In this document: positions 7,206 through 15,579 of the stretch, one piece after another | Numbering within the stretch: position 1 is the stretch's first letter | Layout of the letters: every line of letters begins with the position of its first letter | Origin: RUG14186 sp964644555 | GTDB lineage: Bacteria > Bacillota > Clostridia > Eubacteriales > Anaerofustaceae | NCBI GenBank assembly: GCA_964644555.1 | Contig: CAZXWI010000020.1 | Location: 1-20,154 of the forward strand | Length of the DNA: 20,154 nt | Direction of reading: 5' to 3' | Position numbers and translations under genes: made by a program | The notes under the pieces: model-generated | What the model saw: the letters and a program-made list of their open reading frames with translations, nothing else | The model's database searches: none | What the model was told of the DNA's origin: nothing

Positions 7206-9071
7206 TTATTTTGTATTGTCGTTAAAATATCGGTATATATTTTCCGCCGCTTGTTGATTCATGCCGTCTACGGCTGCAAGTTCTTCTACTTCGGCATTTC
7301 GTATTTTATCAAGGCTTCCGAAATGTTTGAGAAGTGCGGCGCATCTTTTTTGCCCTATGCCGGGGATAGTTTCAAGTTCGGTTTTGAGCATTGATTTACT
7401 TCTGGACAGGCGGTGATATTCGATTGCATATCGGTGAACTTCTTCGCTTATGTCGTTAAGAAGTTTTTTTGCGTATTTGAATTTGTCCTGCTTTATCTCT
7501 TCACCGTTTGAGAGCATAAGCCCTCGCAGTTTGTGTTTGTTGTCTTTAACCAGCCCTGCAACGGTTATATCAAAATCAAAGCTTTCCACCACGGCTTTTA
7601 CTGCATTTATATGGCTTAACCCTCCATCGACTAAAATCAACTGGGGCAGTGGCAAAAACTTGGGGTTTTCGTTTGGAGCGTTCAATTCTTCATATGCACG
7701 ATTGAGCCTGCGAAAAACCATTTCGCTCATTGATGCGTAGTCGTCCTGGGCACTGACATATTTTATGCGAAAGCGGCGGTAGCTTTTAGGGGACTTGACT
7801 GAATCTGTGTATACGACCATGCCACCCACATTGTCGCTGCCTGAAATGTTTGATATATCATAAGCTTCTATTCTTGATATTTGCCGGTTCATTCCGAGAG
7901 TTTGAGCTATTTCTGACAACGCTCTGTGCTTTAATAAAACGGATTTTTCTTTTTCGCTTCGTTTGTTTTCTATATTCATCATGGCATTTTTGCACGCCAA
8001 TTCCGCAAGTCGCTTTTTATCACCTATTTTGGGGCAATTTAGGGTAACTTTGCTGCCTTTTAATTCGGAAAGCATTTTGGATAAGAGTTCACTATCCGCT
8101 ATTTCATCGCTGATTACTATTTCGGAGGGAATGTATTCTCCCATGGGGTAAAATTGCTTTATGAATGATTCTATGGCTTCGCTGTCCGAATTATCGGAAG
8201 ATTTTTTCATATATCGGGTTTCGCTTTTTACGATTTTGCCGTATCTTACGAAGAATATTTGAATGCAGGATAACTCGTTGTCGCTTGCGGCGGCAATTAT
8301 GTCGCGTTCGTTAAAATCGGGTGAGTCTATCTTTTGCTTATCGTACATGGCTTGAACCGATGAGTTCATTTCTTTAAGATAATTAGCCAATTCGAAGTTG
8401 AGTTTATCGGCTTCGCTCATCATTTCATCATATATTTTATCGGATAGTATTTTGTAGTCGCCGGAGAGAATGTTTTGGATTTCATCTACATAATTTTTGT
8501 ATTCTGTAGGAGAAACCTTTCCCTGACATACTCCGCAGCATTGCCCTATGTGGTAATTAAGGCAGACTTTGCCGTTTCTTAAGCCGTACTCCGTTTTTTT
8601 GCCGCACATTTGCAAAGGGTAGTAGCGGTTTATGGCCTCTATGGTCTTCTTTGCGTTGGTGGATGCGGAATACGGGCCGTAGTATTTTGCTTTGTCGGCA
8701 AGTCGCTTTCGGGTGAGAAGTACTCTCGGGTAATTCTCGTTGGTTGTAAGTTTGATGTAGGGGTAGGATTTATCGTCTTTTAGGAGTATGTTGTAGTAGG
8801 GGCGGTATTGCTTTATAAGGTTACATTCCAAAAGCAGAGCCTCCACCTCGTTGTCGGTGATAATCCAGTTGGTGTCCTTTATATTTTCCACCAGCTTTAT
8901 CGTTTTGATGTCGGTGATATTATCACGGAAGTATTGCTTTACTCTGTGTTTTAGGTTCTTTGCTTTCCCTACATATATTATATTGCCGTACTCGTCCAGA
9001 TGGGTATATACACCGGGGTTATCGGGCAGCCTTTTTAATTTTTCACTCAGTTCGGGGGGTATTTCTCTCAT
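7206..9071 (-). CDS. uvrC: Excinuclease ABC subunit C
   Basis: UvrC makes both incisions around bulky DNA lesions after UvrAB recognition. The 621-residue product is full length. The GIY-YIG nuclease (3' cut) is at 14-95 with Gly20-Tyr22, Tyr33-Gly35, Arg43 and Glu82. A Cys cluster (156, 170, 178, 182) matches the iron-sulfur site described in UvrC. The UvrB-binding UVR segment near 205-240 is recognisable but diverged. The RNase H-like nuclease (5' cut) has Asp405 (AYDISN), Asp482 (LVDGG) and His546. Two helix-hairpin-helix motifs close the protein (563-620, IPGIGQKR). The start fits the family (IPPELSEKL...LPDNPGVY), but no ribosome site is seen in the 18 bases after exoA, so translation may depend on coupling to exoA. 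Confidence 0.97.
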   Translation of the reverse strand: MREIPPELSEKLKRLPDNPGVYTHLDEYGNIIYVGKAKNLKHRVKQYFRDNITDIKTIKLVENIKDTNWIITDNEVEALLLECNLIKQYRPYYNILLKDDKSYPYIKLTTNENYPRVLLTRKRLADKAKYYGPYSASTNAKKTIEAINRYYPLQMCGKKTEYGLRNGKVCLNYHIGQCCGVCQGKVSPTEYKNYVDEIQNILSGDYKILSDKIYDEMMSEADKLNFELANYLKEMNSSVQAMYDKQKIDSPDFNERDIIAAASDNELSCIQIFFVRYGKIVKSETRYMKKSSDNSDSEAIESFIKQFYPMGEYIPSEIVISDEIADSELLSKMLSELKGSKVTLNCPKIGDKKRLAELACKNAMMNIENKRSEKEKSVLLKHRALSEIAQTLGMNRQISRIEAYDISNISGSDNVGGMVVYTDSVKSPKSYRRFRIKYVSAQDDYASMSEMVFRRLNRAYEELNAPNENPKFLPLPQLILVDGGLSHINAVKAVVESFDFDITVAGLVKDNKHKLRGLMLSNGEEIKQDKFKYAKKLLNDISEEVHRYAIEYHRLSRSKSMLKTELETIPGIGQKRCAALLKHFGSLDKIRNAEVEELAAVDGMNQQAAENIYRYFNDNTK

Positions 9072-9089
9072 AATTCGTATTATATAATT

Positions 9090-9845
9090 TTATATTTCTA
9101 TTTCAAGCATTACCGGACAATGGTCGCTGCCGAAAATGTCGGTAAGTATTTTTGCGTCATGCATATTAGGGGAAATTCTTTCGGAAACGAGGAAGTAGTC
9201 GATTCTCCAGCCTGCGTTTTTTTCCCTTGAATGAAACATATAGCTCCACCATGAATATATTCCCGTTTCATTAGGGTAGAAATAACGAAACGAATCCACA
9301 AAGCCCGATGATAAAAGCTTGGTGAACTTTGTTCTTTCTTCTATGGTAAATCCTGCGTTCTTGGTGTTGGTCTTGGGGTTTTTAAGGTCTATTTCCTTAT
9401 GTGCCACATTAAAATCACCGCAAAATACCACGGGCTTTATTTTATCAAGCTTTGTTATGTAGTTACGGAAAGCATCATCCCAGCTCATTCGGTAATCAAG
9501 CCTTGTAAGTTCCCTTTGAGAATTGGGTGTGTATACATTAACCATGTAGAAATTATCGTATTCGAGGGTAATGACACGTCCTTCATTGTCGTGTTCGGGA
9601 ATACCAATGCCGTAGCTGAAAGATAGAGGTTGTGTTTTGGTAAAGATTGCAGTTCCCGAATATCCTTTCTTTTGGGCGCTGTTCCAATATTGGAAGTACC
9701 CCGGTATTTCGGTTGTGAGCTGCTCTTTTTGCATTTTGGTTTCCTGTAGGCAGATGATATCGGGGGATGCTGTATTCAAAAAATTGATAAAGCCTTTATC
9801 TATACAAGCTCTAAGTCCGTTTACATTCCATGAAATGAGTTTCAT
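9090..9845 (-). CDS. exoA: Exodeoxyribonuclease III / AP endonuclease
   Basis: This 251-residue enzyme is in the ExoIII/APE1 family (Mg-dependent AP endonuclease and 3'-5' exonuclease) and acts in base excision repair. Motifs are complete: Asn7 (SWNVNGLRA), Glu35 (LQETK), Tyr105 (VNVYTPNS), Asp144 and Asn146 (CGDFNVAH), WRIDYF (213-218) and Asp241-His242 (SDHCPV). Length is that of the ExoA/Xth type. AGGAGAA lies seven bases before the ATG on the minus strand. It leads the exoA-uvrC-pepP unit, after a terminator closing the preceding sugar transferase, so its promoter should lie in 9846-9917. I see no LexA box there. Confidence 0.96.
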   Translation of the reverse strand: MKLISWNVNGLRACIDKGFINFLNTASPDIICLQETKMQKEQLTTEIPGYFQYWNSAQKKGYSGTAIFTKTQPLSFSYGIGIPEHDNEGRVITLEYDNFYMVNVYTPNSQRELTRLDYRMSWDDAFRNYITKLDKIKPVVFCGDFNVAHKEIDLKNPKTNTKNAGFTIEERTKFTKLLSSGFVDSFRYFYPNETGIYSWWSYMFHSREKNAGWRIDYFLVSERISPNMHDAKILTDIFGSDHCPVMLEIEI

Positions 9846-9910
9846 AATATTTCTCCTATGTGGGGATATGTTTTAAGCAGATGATTTTGTTAAATTAAAA
9901 TGTTTCGGTG

Positions 9911-9939
9911 AACAAAACAAGCCTGCACGGTGCAGGCTT
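9911..9939 (-). terminator. Rho-independent terminator of the sugar transferase gene
   Basis: AAGCCTGCAC (9919-9928) and GTGCAGGCTT (9930-9939) are a perfect 10-bp inverted repeat around one base. On the minus strand the stem is followed by GTTTTGTT. It lies just after the transferase stop at 9951-9953 and separates that gene from exoA. Confidence 0.88.
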
Positions 9940-9950
9940 TCGGATAAAAA

Positions 9951-10568
9951 CTAATTTTCTTCCTCGTTTTTGCGTAATTCACCAACGCCGCCTTCCACAA
10001 CACCATCGTGTTTTAAGACTTTGCCTATGGTCATAAAGAAGCATTTTATATCAAAAGCAAAGCTTAGATGCTCTTTGTAATATCCGTCAAGCTGAGCCTT
10101 TACGGGAATCTCCAATTCATCTCGTCCGTTGATTTGCGCCCAGCCTGTAAGACCGGGGCGAATATCGTTGGCTGAATATTTATCACGCTCGTCGATTAAA
10201 TCATATTGATTCCAAAGGGCGGGACGAGGCCCGATAATGCTCATTTCGCCTTTTAAAATATTGAAAAGCTGTGGTAATTCGTCAAGGCTGTATTTACGAA
10301 GAGTTGCACCGCACTTTAATAAATACTGCTTAGGATCTTTTAATAGATGTGTGGGAACATCGTGGGGAGTGGAGAGTTTCATGCTTCTGAATTTGTAGAG
10401 CATGAAAGTTTTTTTGCCTTTGCCGATTCGTTTTTGCTTGAAAACGGCAGTGCCTGGGTCTTCTGATTTTATTATGAGTGCAATGACCATCATGGGAATA
10501 AAAAATACGGCAATTCCCAATAATGAACATATTATATCGATGAGTCGCTTAAAAAATTTGTTGTACAA
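9951..10568 (-). CDS. Undecaprenyl-phosphate sugar phosphotransferase
   Basis: This 205-residue protein is a bacterial sugar transferase (PF02397, PglC/WcaJ-type monotopic phosphoglycosyl transferase). It moves a sugar phosphate from a nucleotide sugar to undecaprenyl phosphate, the first step of capsule, exopolysaccharide or glycoprotein glycan assembly at the inner membrane face. Visible marks are the re-entrant N-terminal helix (KRLIDIICSLLGIAVFFIPM, 7-26), KFRSMK (59-64), the catalytic Asp96-Glu97 in DELPQLFN, GEMSIIGPRPA (107-117) and RPGLTGWAQINGRDE (137-151). The start is TTG at 10566-10568, with GGAG six bases ahead; no ATG fits. The gene stands alone between a putative promoter and a terminator, away from any glycosyltransferase cluster in this window. 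Sugar specificity cannot be read. Confidence 0.92.
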   Translation of the reverse strand: MYNKFFKRLIDIICSLLGIAVFFIPMMVIALIIKSEDPGTAVFKQKRIGKGKKTFMLYKFRSMKLSTPHDVPTHLLKDPKQYLLKCGATLRKYSLDELPQLFNILKGEMSIIGPRPALWNQYDLIDERDKYSANDIRPGLTGWAQINGRDELEIPVKAQLDGYYKEHLSFAFDIKCFFMTIGKVLKHDGVVEGGVGELRKNEEEN

Positions 10569-10599
10569 TTTTTACTCCGAATTATATAGTTAAATCAAT

Positions 10600-10627
10600 C
10601 TTATATATTTTACCATATTTTAACCAA
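10600..10627 (-). promoter_or_regulatory. Putative promoter of the sugar transferase gene
   Basis: On the minus strand TTGGTT (complement of 10622-10627) and TATAAG (complement of 10600-10605) are 16 bases apart and lie 32 bases before the TTG start. The region is AT-rich, so other -10 choices (TAAAAT) exist. Confidence 0.35.
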
Positions 10628-10797
10628 AATACTGCTTATTTGCACAAATTAGCTGAAATTCATAAGTTTTCATTCAACCGGAGAAACTTTTTTTCTGTAA
10701 TTCTTAAGCATTATTATTTGATTAAAAGTTCGGCTGAAAAATACCGAAATTTGCGCATAATGATATATTAAATAAAAGTATGTTTAAACTTGCTTTG

Positions 10798-10806
10798 TGT
10801 TATAAT
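10798..10806 (+). promoter_or_regulatory. Extended -10 promoter abutting whiA
   Basis: TGT-TATAAT at 10798-10806 is a perfect extended -10 element (TGnTATAAT). No good -35 is found 16-18 bases ahead, which extended -10 promoters do not need. The start point expected about seven bases downstream falls on the ATG at 10813, giving no room for a ribosome site. The rest of the 244-base divergent gap (10569-10812) holds only AT-rich sequence and a short TTCGG/CCGAA dyad at 10729-10748. Confidence 0.55.
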
Positions 10807-10812
10807 AGCAAT

Positions 10813-11745
10813 ATGAGTTTCAATACGGATATAAAAGCAGATCTTACGAAAAATATACCCAATGAATACAATACGGCTTTTGCCACACTGTATGCGATGA
10901 TATATTGCGGCTTCTCTGTTTCCATAAAGGGGCAGGGCAAGTTTATTTTGGTGTACGAAACAACAGCAAGCGTTTGCGCATCGTATGCATTTAAGCTTAT
11001 CAAAACGGTGTTCGGGTATTCGGGAGAACTGGTCAAAATAAAGAAAAAAGACAATTTCGGAGAGAAAAGTTTATATAAATTGAGCATAGAAGACCCTTTA
11101 ATATGTATGGAGATACTTCATAGCTACAATATGTTGAGCAATGAGGGGCTTAGCTTTGACAGAAGAATAGACCTTTCTTTAATAAATACCGAAGAAGCCG
11201 AAAGTGCGTTTATGAGAGGCGTATTTATTACGGTGGGGTATATGTATGACCCGATGAAGAGTTTCGGTATTGATTTCAGATTCTCCAACGAAGCAGCAGG
11301 GGAATCCTTTTGCGAATATTTAAATAAACATCAAATAAATGCAAAGATAAGGCAGCTTAACAATGTTATAATCGTTTATATAAAAAAACTTGAAGAAATA
11401 ACCGATTTTTTAAGCATATGCGGTGCTTTTAAATATACTTTGATGATAGAGGATCGTTCCGCAATGCACCAAATGCGAAGCGACATACAGCGCAGAACAA
11501 ATTGCGAAACGGCAAACCTTAACAAAACCGTAAATGCATCGGTGGAGCAAACCGAAGCTATAAATAAGATAATTATTTCAATGGGGCTTTCCGCCTTATC
11601 TGACCCATTGAGAGAAGCGGCGCAATTAAGGTTGGATAATCCGAGTTCAAGCCTTAAGGAACTCAGCCTTATTTCAAATATCAACAGATCGACCTTGGAC
11701 AAAAGGCTCAGAAAAATAATGCAAATTGCAGAGGGAATAAAGTAG
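10813..11745 (+). CDS. whiA: DNA-binding protein WhiA
   Basis: WhiA is a cell-division and chromosome-segregation factor in Bacillus and a sporulation regulator in Streptomyces. This copy has 310 residues, close to the family's usual ~315. It begins with the family's MSF-type start (MSFNTDIKADL), continues through a degenerate LAGLIDADG-like domain (FMRGVFITVGYMYDPMKS) and ends with the helix-turn-helix LKELSLISNINRSTLDKRLRK (about 281-301). The usual helix text KSGVNHRLRK is replaced by RSTLDKRLRK, so the protein is diverged. An upstream ATG at 10780 is in frame but would add eleven atypical residues. No ribosome site precedes either start. It is not beside rapZ/yvcK, its usual partners, but sits two bases ahead of the ftsK-type gene, tying it to a division/segregation operon. 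Confidence 0.85.
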   Translation: MSFNTDIKADLTKNIPNEYNTAFATLYAMIYCGFSVSIKGQGKFILVYETTASVCASYAFKLIKTVFGYSGELVKIKKKDNFGEKSLYKLSIEDPLICMEILHSYNMLSNEGLSFDRRIDLSLINTEEAESAFMRGVFITVGYMYDPMKSFGIDFRFSNEAAGESFCEYLNKHQINAKIRQLNNVIIVYIKKLEEITDFLSICGAFKYTLMIEDRSAMHQMRSDIQRRTNCETANLNKTVNASVEQTEAINKIIISMGLSALSDPLREAAQLRLDNPSSSLKELSLISNINRSTLDKRLRKIMQIAEGIK

Positions 11746-11747
11746 TT

Positions 11748-14273
11748 ATGGCAAACACCCGAAAGAATACTTCGGCAAAGGAATCAACAAATTCCAAGAA
11801 AAAAACGACAAAACAAGAGCAAATGCAAATAAATTCCGTTAATACGGAAATGCGTGGATTTGTTTTTCTTATTATAGGAATACTTCTTACATATTTTACA
11901 CTCTGGGAGCAAACCGGAGTTGTCGGTATGTTTATAGCAAAGCTTATGCTTTCTTTGTTTGGCAAAGTGGGCAGGGTAATGCTTTGTATAGCACTTATTT
12001 CCGACGGAATCGCTCTCATAATGAAAAAGCGGGGAATAAGTTTATGGCTTTATATTTTGGTCTTTGTAACAACCTGCGCTTTGTCGGTTAACGATAAAAT
12101 TCTGGATATATATAAATTTTCCGATACCGCATTATATTCCGAACTTTGGAATTTACCCTCATCGGGGGGGATAATTTGCGGATTATGTGCGAAATTTTTG
12201 AAAGAGTCGCTGCAGGTGGTAGGCACATATATATTGCTTGTGGGAATAATCATAATTTCATTTATCGTGATATACAAAAAAAGCTTTGTGAATGCTCTTA
12301 AGCACAGCGCTGATAGAGCAAAAGATGCTGCGGAAGAAATAAAAAACAAGCTGCCTGCAAAAACTTTTGATTTTGATTTTGACGAAGATGAAAAGCCAAA
12401 AAAGCGTAAAGAAAAAAAGAAACCTTCGATAGAACTTAATAAGACCAAAACTGTTTTGGAAACGCAAAACGGCGACAGACTTCTTTTGGTAAAAAAATCC
12501 GATATGCCGAAGTCGAAAACATTCGATGATGATTTCGGTTGGAATGAGCCCGAAAAGAAGAGTAAATCGGTAAAGCAAAACCGAACGGAAAACGAAAGTG
12601 AGATTGATTCTTTTTCGGATGATTTCGATGTTTTCATATATGATGAAAAAAAGCAGGAATCAAAGAAAAAAAGTAAGCCCGATAATAAAAAAACCGCTGT
12701 AAATGCTTCTGTTGTAAAAGAACCTGAAGAAGAAAAGAAAGTAACCAAGCAGCAGATGAGGGAGGCTTTATCCGAAGTAGGGGAAAAGATAAACGAAAAT
12801 AAGCTGAATTCGGAAGAAAAGCAATACGAATTTCCGCCTATCTCGCTTTTGGACCCTCCCGAGAGGAGCAAGGTCAGTGTAGAACCGGCAAAACTCAAAC
12901 AAACGGGAGTGAAGCTTTTGAAAGTGCTAGCCGATTTCGGGGTTGAAGCGAATATAGAAAACATTACCACCGGACCGGTTCTTACCCGATATGAACTCAG
13001 TTTAAAGAGCGGAACGAGAGTCAGCAAGGTGTCGGGGCTTGCCAACGACATAGCATATGCCCTTGCGGCAAAGAGTATTCGTATAGAAGCGCCTATCCCC
13101 GGTAAGTCGGCAATAGGCATAGAAATACCAAACGAAACCCGAAGAATAGTACGCTTATCCGAGATTTTGACGGATAAGCAGTTCAAAGAATCGAAATCAC
13201 CTTTGACTATTGCCTTGGGGCAGACCATTACGGGGCAGACATTGCTTATGGATATACCGAAAATGGTGCATGTGCTTATAGCCGGTGCTACAGGGGCAGG
13301 CAAGAGCGTTTGTATGAACACATTGATATTATCAATACTCTACCATGCAAAGCCCGATGAAGTTAAGATGATTTTGATTGACCCGAAAAAGGTTGAATTC
13401 TCAAGTTACGCAAATCTACCGCATTTGCTCATACCCGTTGTTACCAACCCGAAAGAGGCGGCAGGCGCATTGGGTTGGGCGGTCAGAGAAATGGAAGAGC
13501 GATACGAGAAATTCAGCGAATGTAAGGTGAAGAACCTCAAAGGATATAACGAACACGCCAAGGCAAACGGACTGGAAAAGCTGCCGTATATAGTGCTTAT
13601 CATAGACGAATTGAGTGATTTGATGATGGTTGCCGGAAAGCAGATAGAAGATGCCATAGTGCGTTTGGCGCAGCTTGCCAGAGCCGCAGGCATACATCTT
13701 GTTTTGGCAACGCAAAGACCTACGGTAAATGTAATTACCGGTACAATCAAGGCTAATATTCCGGGAAGAATTGCATTTGCCACCAACAGCCAGATAGACG
13801 CACGAACGATACTTGATGTGTCGGGAGCAGAAAAGCTTTTGCGTAACGGCGATATGCTCTTTAAAGAAACTGACGAGATAATAAGAGCGCAGGGTGCATT
13901 CGTAAGCGACGAGGAAGTCGAAAGAGTGGTGGATTTTATAAAAGAACATTCAGATGCCAACTTCAACGACGAAGTGCATGAAGAAATAATAAATTCCGTA
14001 AAACAGGACGATGAGGTCAAAGCCGTTGTGGAGAGCGCTCAAGATGACGAAAACGATGATGAAGTATTGATAAGAAAGGCAATGGAGATAGCTTATCAAA
14101 ACAAAGGCAAACTTTCCACATCGCTTTTGCAAAGAAGATTGAGAGTAGGATACGCAAGGGGTGCAAGAATCGTGGATGAAATGGAAAACCGTGGATATAT
14201 AAGCCCTGCCGACGGAGCAAAGCCCAGAGAAGTTTTAATAAGCTATGAGGAATTTTTCAATGAAAACGAATAA
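11748..14273 (+). CDS. ftsK: DNA translocase FtsK/SpoIIIE
   Basis: This 841-residue motor pumps DNA through the closing septum. The N-terminal membrane part spans about 36-176 with four or five helices. A long Lys/Asp/Glu-rich linker (about 180-370) follows. The RecA-like motor has Walker A at 513-520 (GATGAGKS), Walker B at 615-621 (IVLIIDE) and the conserved LVLATQRPTVNVITG stretch. The C-terminal winged-helix gamma domain (about 770-835, LLQRRLRVGYARGARIVDEME) reads KOPS/SRS-type DNA signals. GAGGGA at 11731-11736 lies 11 bases ahead of ATG 11748. The gene starts two bases after whiA and overlaps rimO by 14 bases. FtsK and SpoIIIE cannot be separated by sequence alone; the four-to-five helix N-domain and 841 residues are like SpoIIIE/SftA-sized proteins of sporeformers. 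Confidence 0.95.
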   Translation: MANTRKNTSAKESTNSKKKTTKQEQMQINSVNTEMRGFVFLIIGILLTYFTLWEQTGVVGMFIAKLMLSLFGKVGRVMLCIALISDGIALIMKKRGISLWLYILVFVTTCALSVNDKILDIYKFSDTALYSELWNLPSSGGIICGLCAKFLKESLQVVGTYILLVGIIIISFIVIYKKSFVNALKHSADRAKDAAEEIKNKLPAKTFDFDFDEDEKPKKRKEKKKPSIELNKTKTVLETQNGDRLLLVKKSDMPKSKTFDDDFGWNEPEKKSKSVKQNRTENESEIDSFSDDFDVFIYDEKKQESKKKSKPDNKKTAVNASVVKEPEEEKKVTKQQMREALSEVGEKINENKLNSEEKQYEFPPISLLDPPERSKVSVEPAKLKQTGVKLLKVLADFGVEANIENITTGPVLTRYELSLKSGTRVSKVSGLANDIAYALAAKSIRIEAPIPGKSAIGIEIPNETRRIVRLSEILTDKQFKESKSPLTIALGQTITGQTLLMDIPKMVHVLIAGATGAGKSVCMNTLILSILYHAKPDEVKMILIDPKKVEFSSYANLPHLLIPVVTNPKEAAGALGWAVREMEERYEKFSECKVKNLKGYNEHAKANGLEKLPYIVLIIDELSDLMMVAGKQIEDAIVRLAQLARAAGIHLVLATQRPTVNVITGTIKANIPGRIAFATNSQIDARTILDVSGAEKLLRNGDMLFKETDEIIRAQGAFVSDEEVERVVDFIKEHSDANFNDEVHEEIINSVKQDDEVKAVVESAQDDENDDEVLIRKAMEIAYQNKGKLSTSLLQRRLRVGYARGARIVDEMENRGYISPADGAKPREVLISYEEFFNENE

Positions 14274-15579
14274 GAAAGTATATGTATATACATTGGGATG
14301 CCCTAAAAACGAAGCCGACAGCGAAGGCATAATGGGGCTTCTGAGCAAAAAGGGTTTCGAGATGTGTTTTGAAGCGGAAGAAGCGGATGTTATCGTAATA
14401 AATACATGCGCATTCGTTAATGATGCAAAAGAAGAAAGTGTGGAAGCCGTTTTGGAAGCTTGCGAGATAAAATCGAGTAAGCCCGATACCGAAATAGTGG
14501 TATGCGGTTGTTTGGCTCAAAGGTATGCAAGGGAGCTTGCCGAGGAGATTCCCGAAGTCGATTATTTTATAGGCACGGGAGATTTTCATAAGGTGGCAGA
14601 TATTTTGTCGGAAGATAAGAGTGATAAGATACACCTCGGCAGCATAGACGAACCCGTGCATGAAATGCCTCGACTGACTGACGAATACACATCTTATGCC
14701 TATGTTAAGATATCGGAGGGGTGCGACAAGTATTGCACATATTGCATAATTCCGAAATTAAAGGGCCGCCACAGAAGCCGCCCAATAAACGAGATAGTAA
14801 AAGAAGTACAGTATTTGACAAATGAGGGCAAAACGGAAATAATTTTGGTTGCTCAAGATACGGCAGCCTACGGCACAGACCTTTATGGGGAAAGAAAACT
14901 TTCGGAGCTGATAAACAAAATTGCCGAAATAGACAAAGTGCATTGGATAAGGCTTTTGTATGTGTATCCGGAAGAAGTTGACGAAAATCTTATTTCGGTT
15001 TACCGAAATTGCGATAAGCTGGTAAAATATATCGACATACCTCTTCAGCATATTAATGACAGAATATTAAAAAAGATGAACAGGAAAACATCGAAAAGCG
15101 AAATAGAAGCTCTTATAAATAAGTTAAGAGAAGAAATTCCGAATATTGCCATTCGTTCCACATTTATAACGGGCTTCCCCTCGGAAAGCGAAGAAGATGT
15201 GGCAGAGCTTGATGAGTTCCTTGAAAAAGCCAAGCTTACCAGAGCAGGAGTTTTTGCTTATTCAAAAGAAGAAAATACACCTGCAGCAGAAATGCCCGAG
15301 CAGATTGACGAAGAAGAAAAGGTATTTAGGAGAGATAGGCTCATGCAAACCCAAATGCAGGTATCGGAAAAGCTTTTGAGTGAGTTTGTGGGAAAGAGTT
15401 TGGAAGTTGTGATCGAGGGCGAAGAGGATGGACTGTATGTGGCAAGAAGCTATATGGACAGCCCCGACATTGACGGAGTGGTATACATTAATACAGAAGA
15501 AGAACTCGAATATTACGAATATTATAATGTAAAAATAACCGATTCGACAGAATATGATTTATGGGGGATTTTGGAATGA
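14260..15579 (+). CDS. rimO: Ribosomal protein S12 methylthiotransferase RimO
   Basis: RimO is a radical-SAM enzyme that adds a methylthio group to an aspartate of ribosomal protein S12 (Asp88 in E. coli numbering). The 439-residue product has the UPF0004 domain with the auxiliary iron-sulfur cysteines Cys14 (GCPKNEADSE), Cys50 (NTCAF) and Cys84 (CGCLAQ), the radical-SAM triad Cys155-Cys159-Cys162 (GCDKYCTYC, then IIPKLKGRHRSR) and a C-terminal TRAM domain (FVGKSLEVVIEG...). The IIPKLKGRHRSR text and length point to RimO, not MiaB. ATG 14260 is chosen because TGAGG lies nine bases ahead (14246-14250) and the family starts near KVYVYTLGC; an ATG at 14245 overlaps that site. It overlaps the translocase gene by 14 bases and the next gene by four (ATGA). 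Confidence 0.95.
   Translation: MKTNKKVYVYTLGCPKNEADSEGIMGLLSKKGFEMCFEAEEADVIVINTCAFVNDAKEESVEAVLEACEIKSSKPDTEIVVCGCLAQRYARELAEEIPEVDYFIGTGDFHKVADILSEDKSDKIHLGSIDEPVHEMPRLTDEYTSYAYVKISEGCDKYCTYCIIPKLKGRHRSRPINEIVKEVQYLTNEGKTEIILVAQDTAAYGTDLYGERKLSELINKIAEIDKVHWIRLLYVYPEEVDENLISVYRNCDKLVKYIDIPLQHINDRILKKMNRKTSKSEIEALINKLREEIPNIAIRSTFITGFPSESEEDVAELDEFLEKAKLTRAGVFAYSKEENTPAAEMPEQIDEEEKVFRRDRLMQTQMQVSEKLLSEFVGKSLEVVIEGEEDGLYVARSYMDSPDIDGVVYINTEEELEYYEYYNVKITDSTEYDLWGILE

Noticed and set aside
10729..10748. TTCGG/CCGAA dyad before whiA as a LexA-type operator
   Set aside because: Arms and spacing do not fit CGAAC-N4-GTTYG; only five bases pair around a ten-base gap.
12050..13321. Long minus-strand open frame inside the DNA translocase gene
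   Set aside because: It is low-complexity Ser/Phe-rich text mirrored from the Lys/Glu-rich linker, opposite a certain gene.
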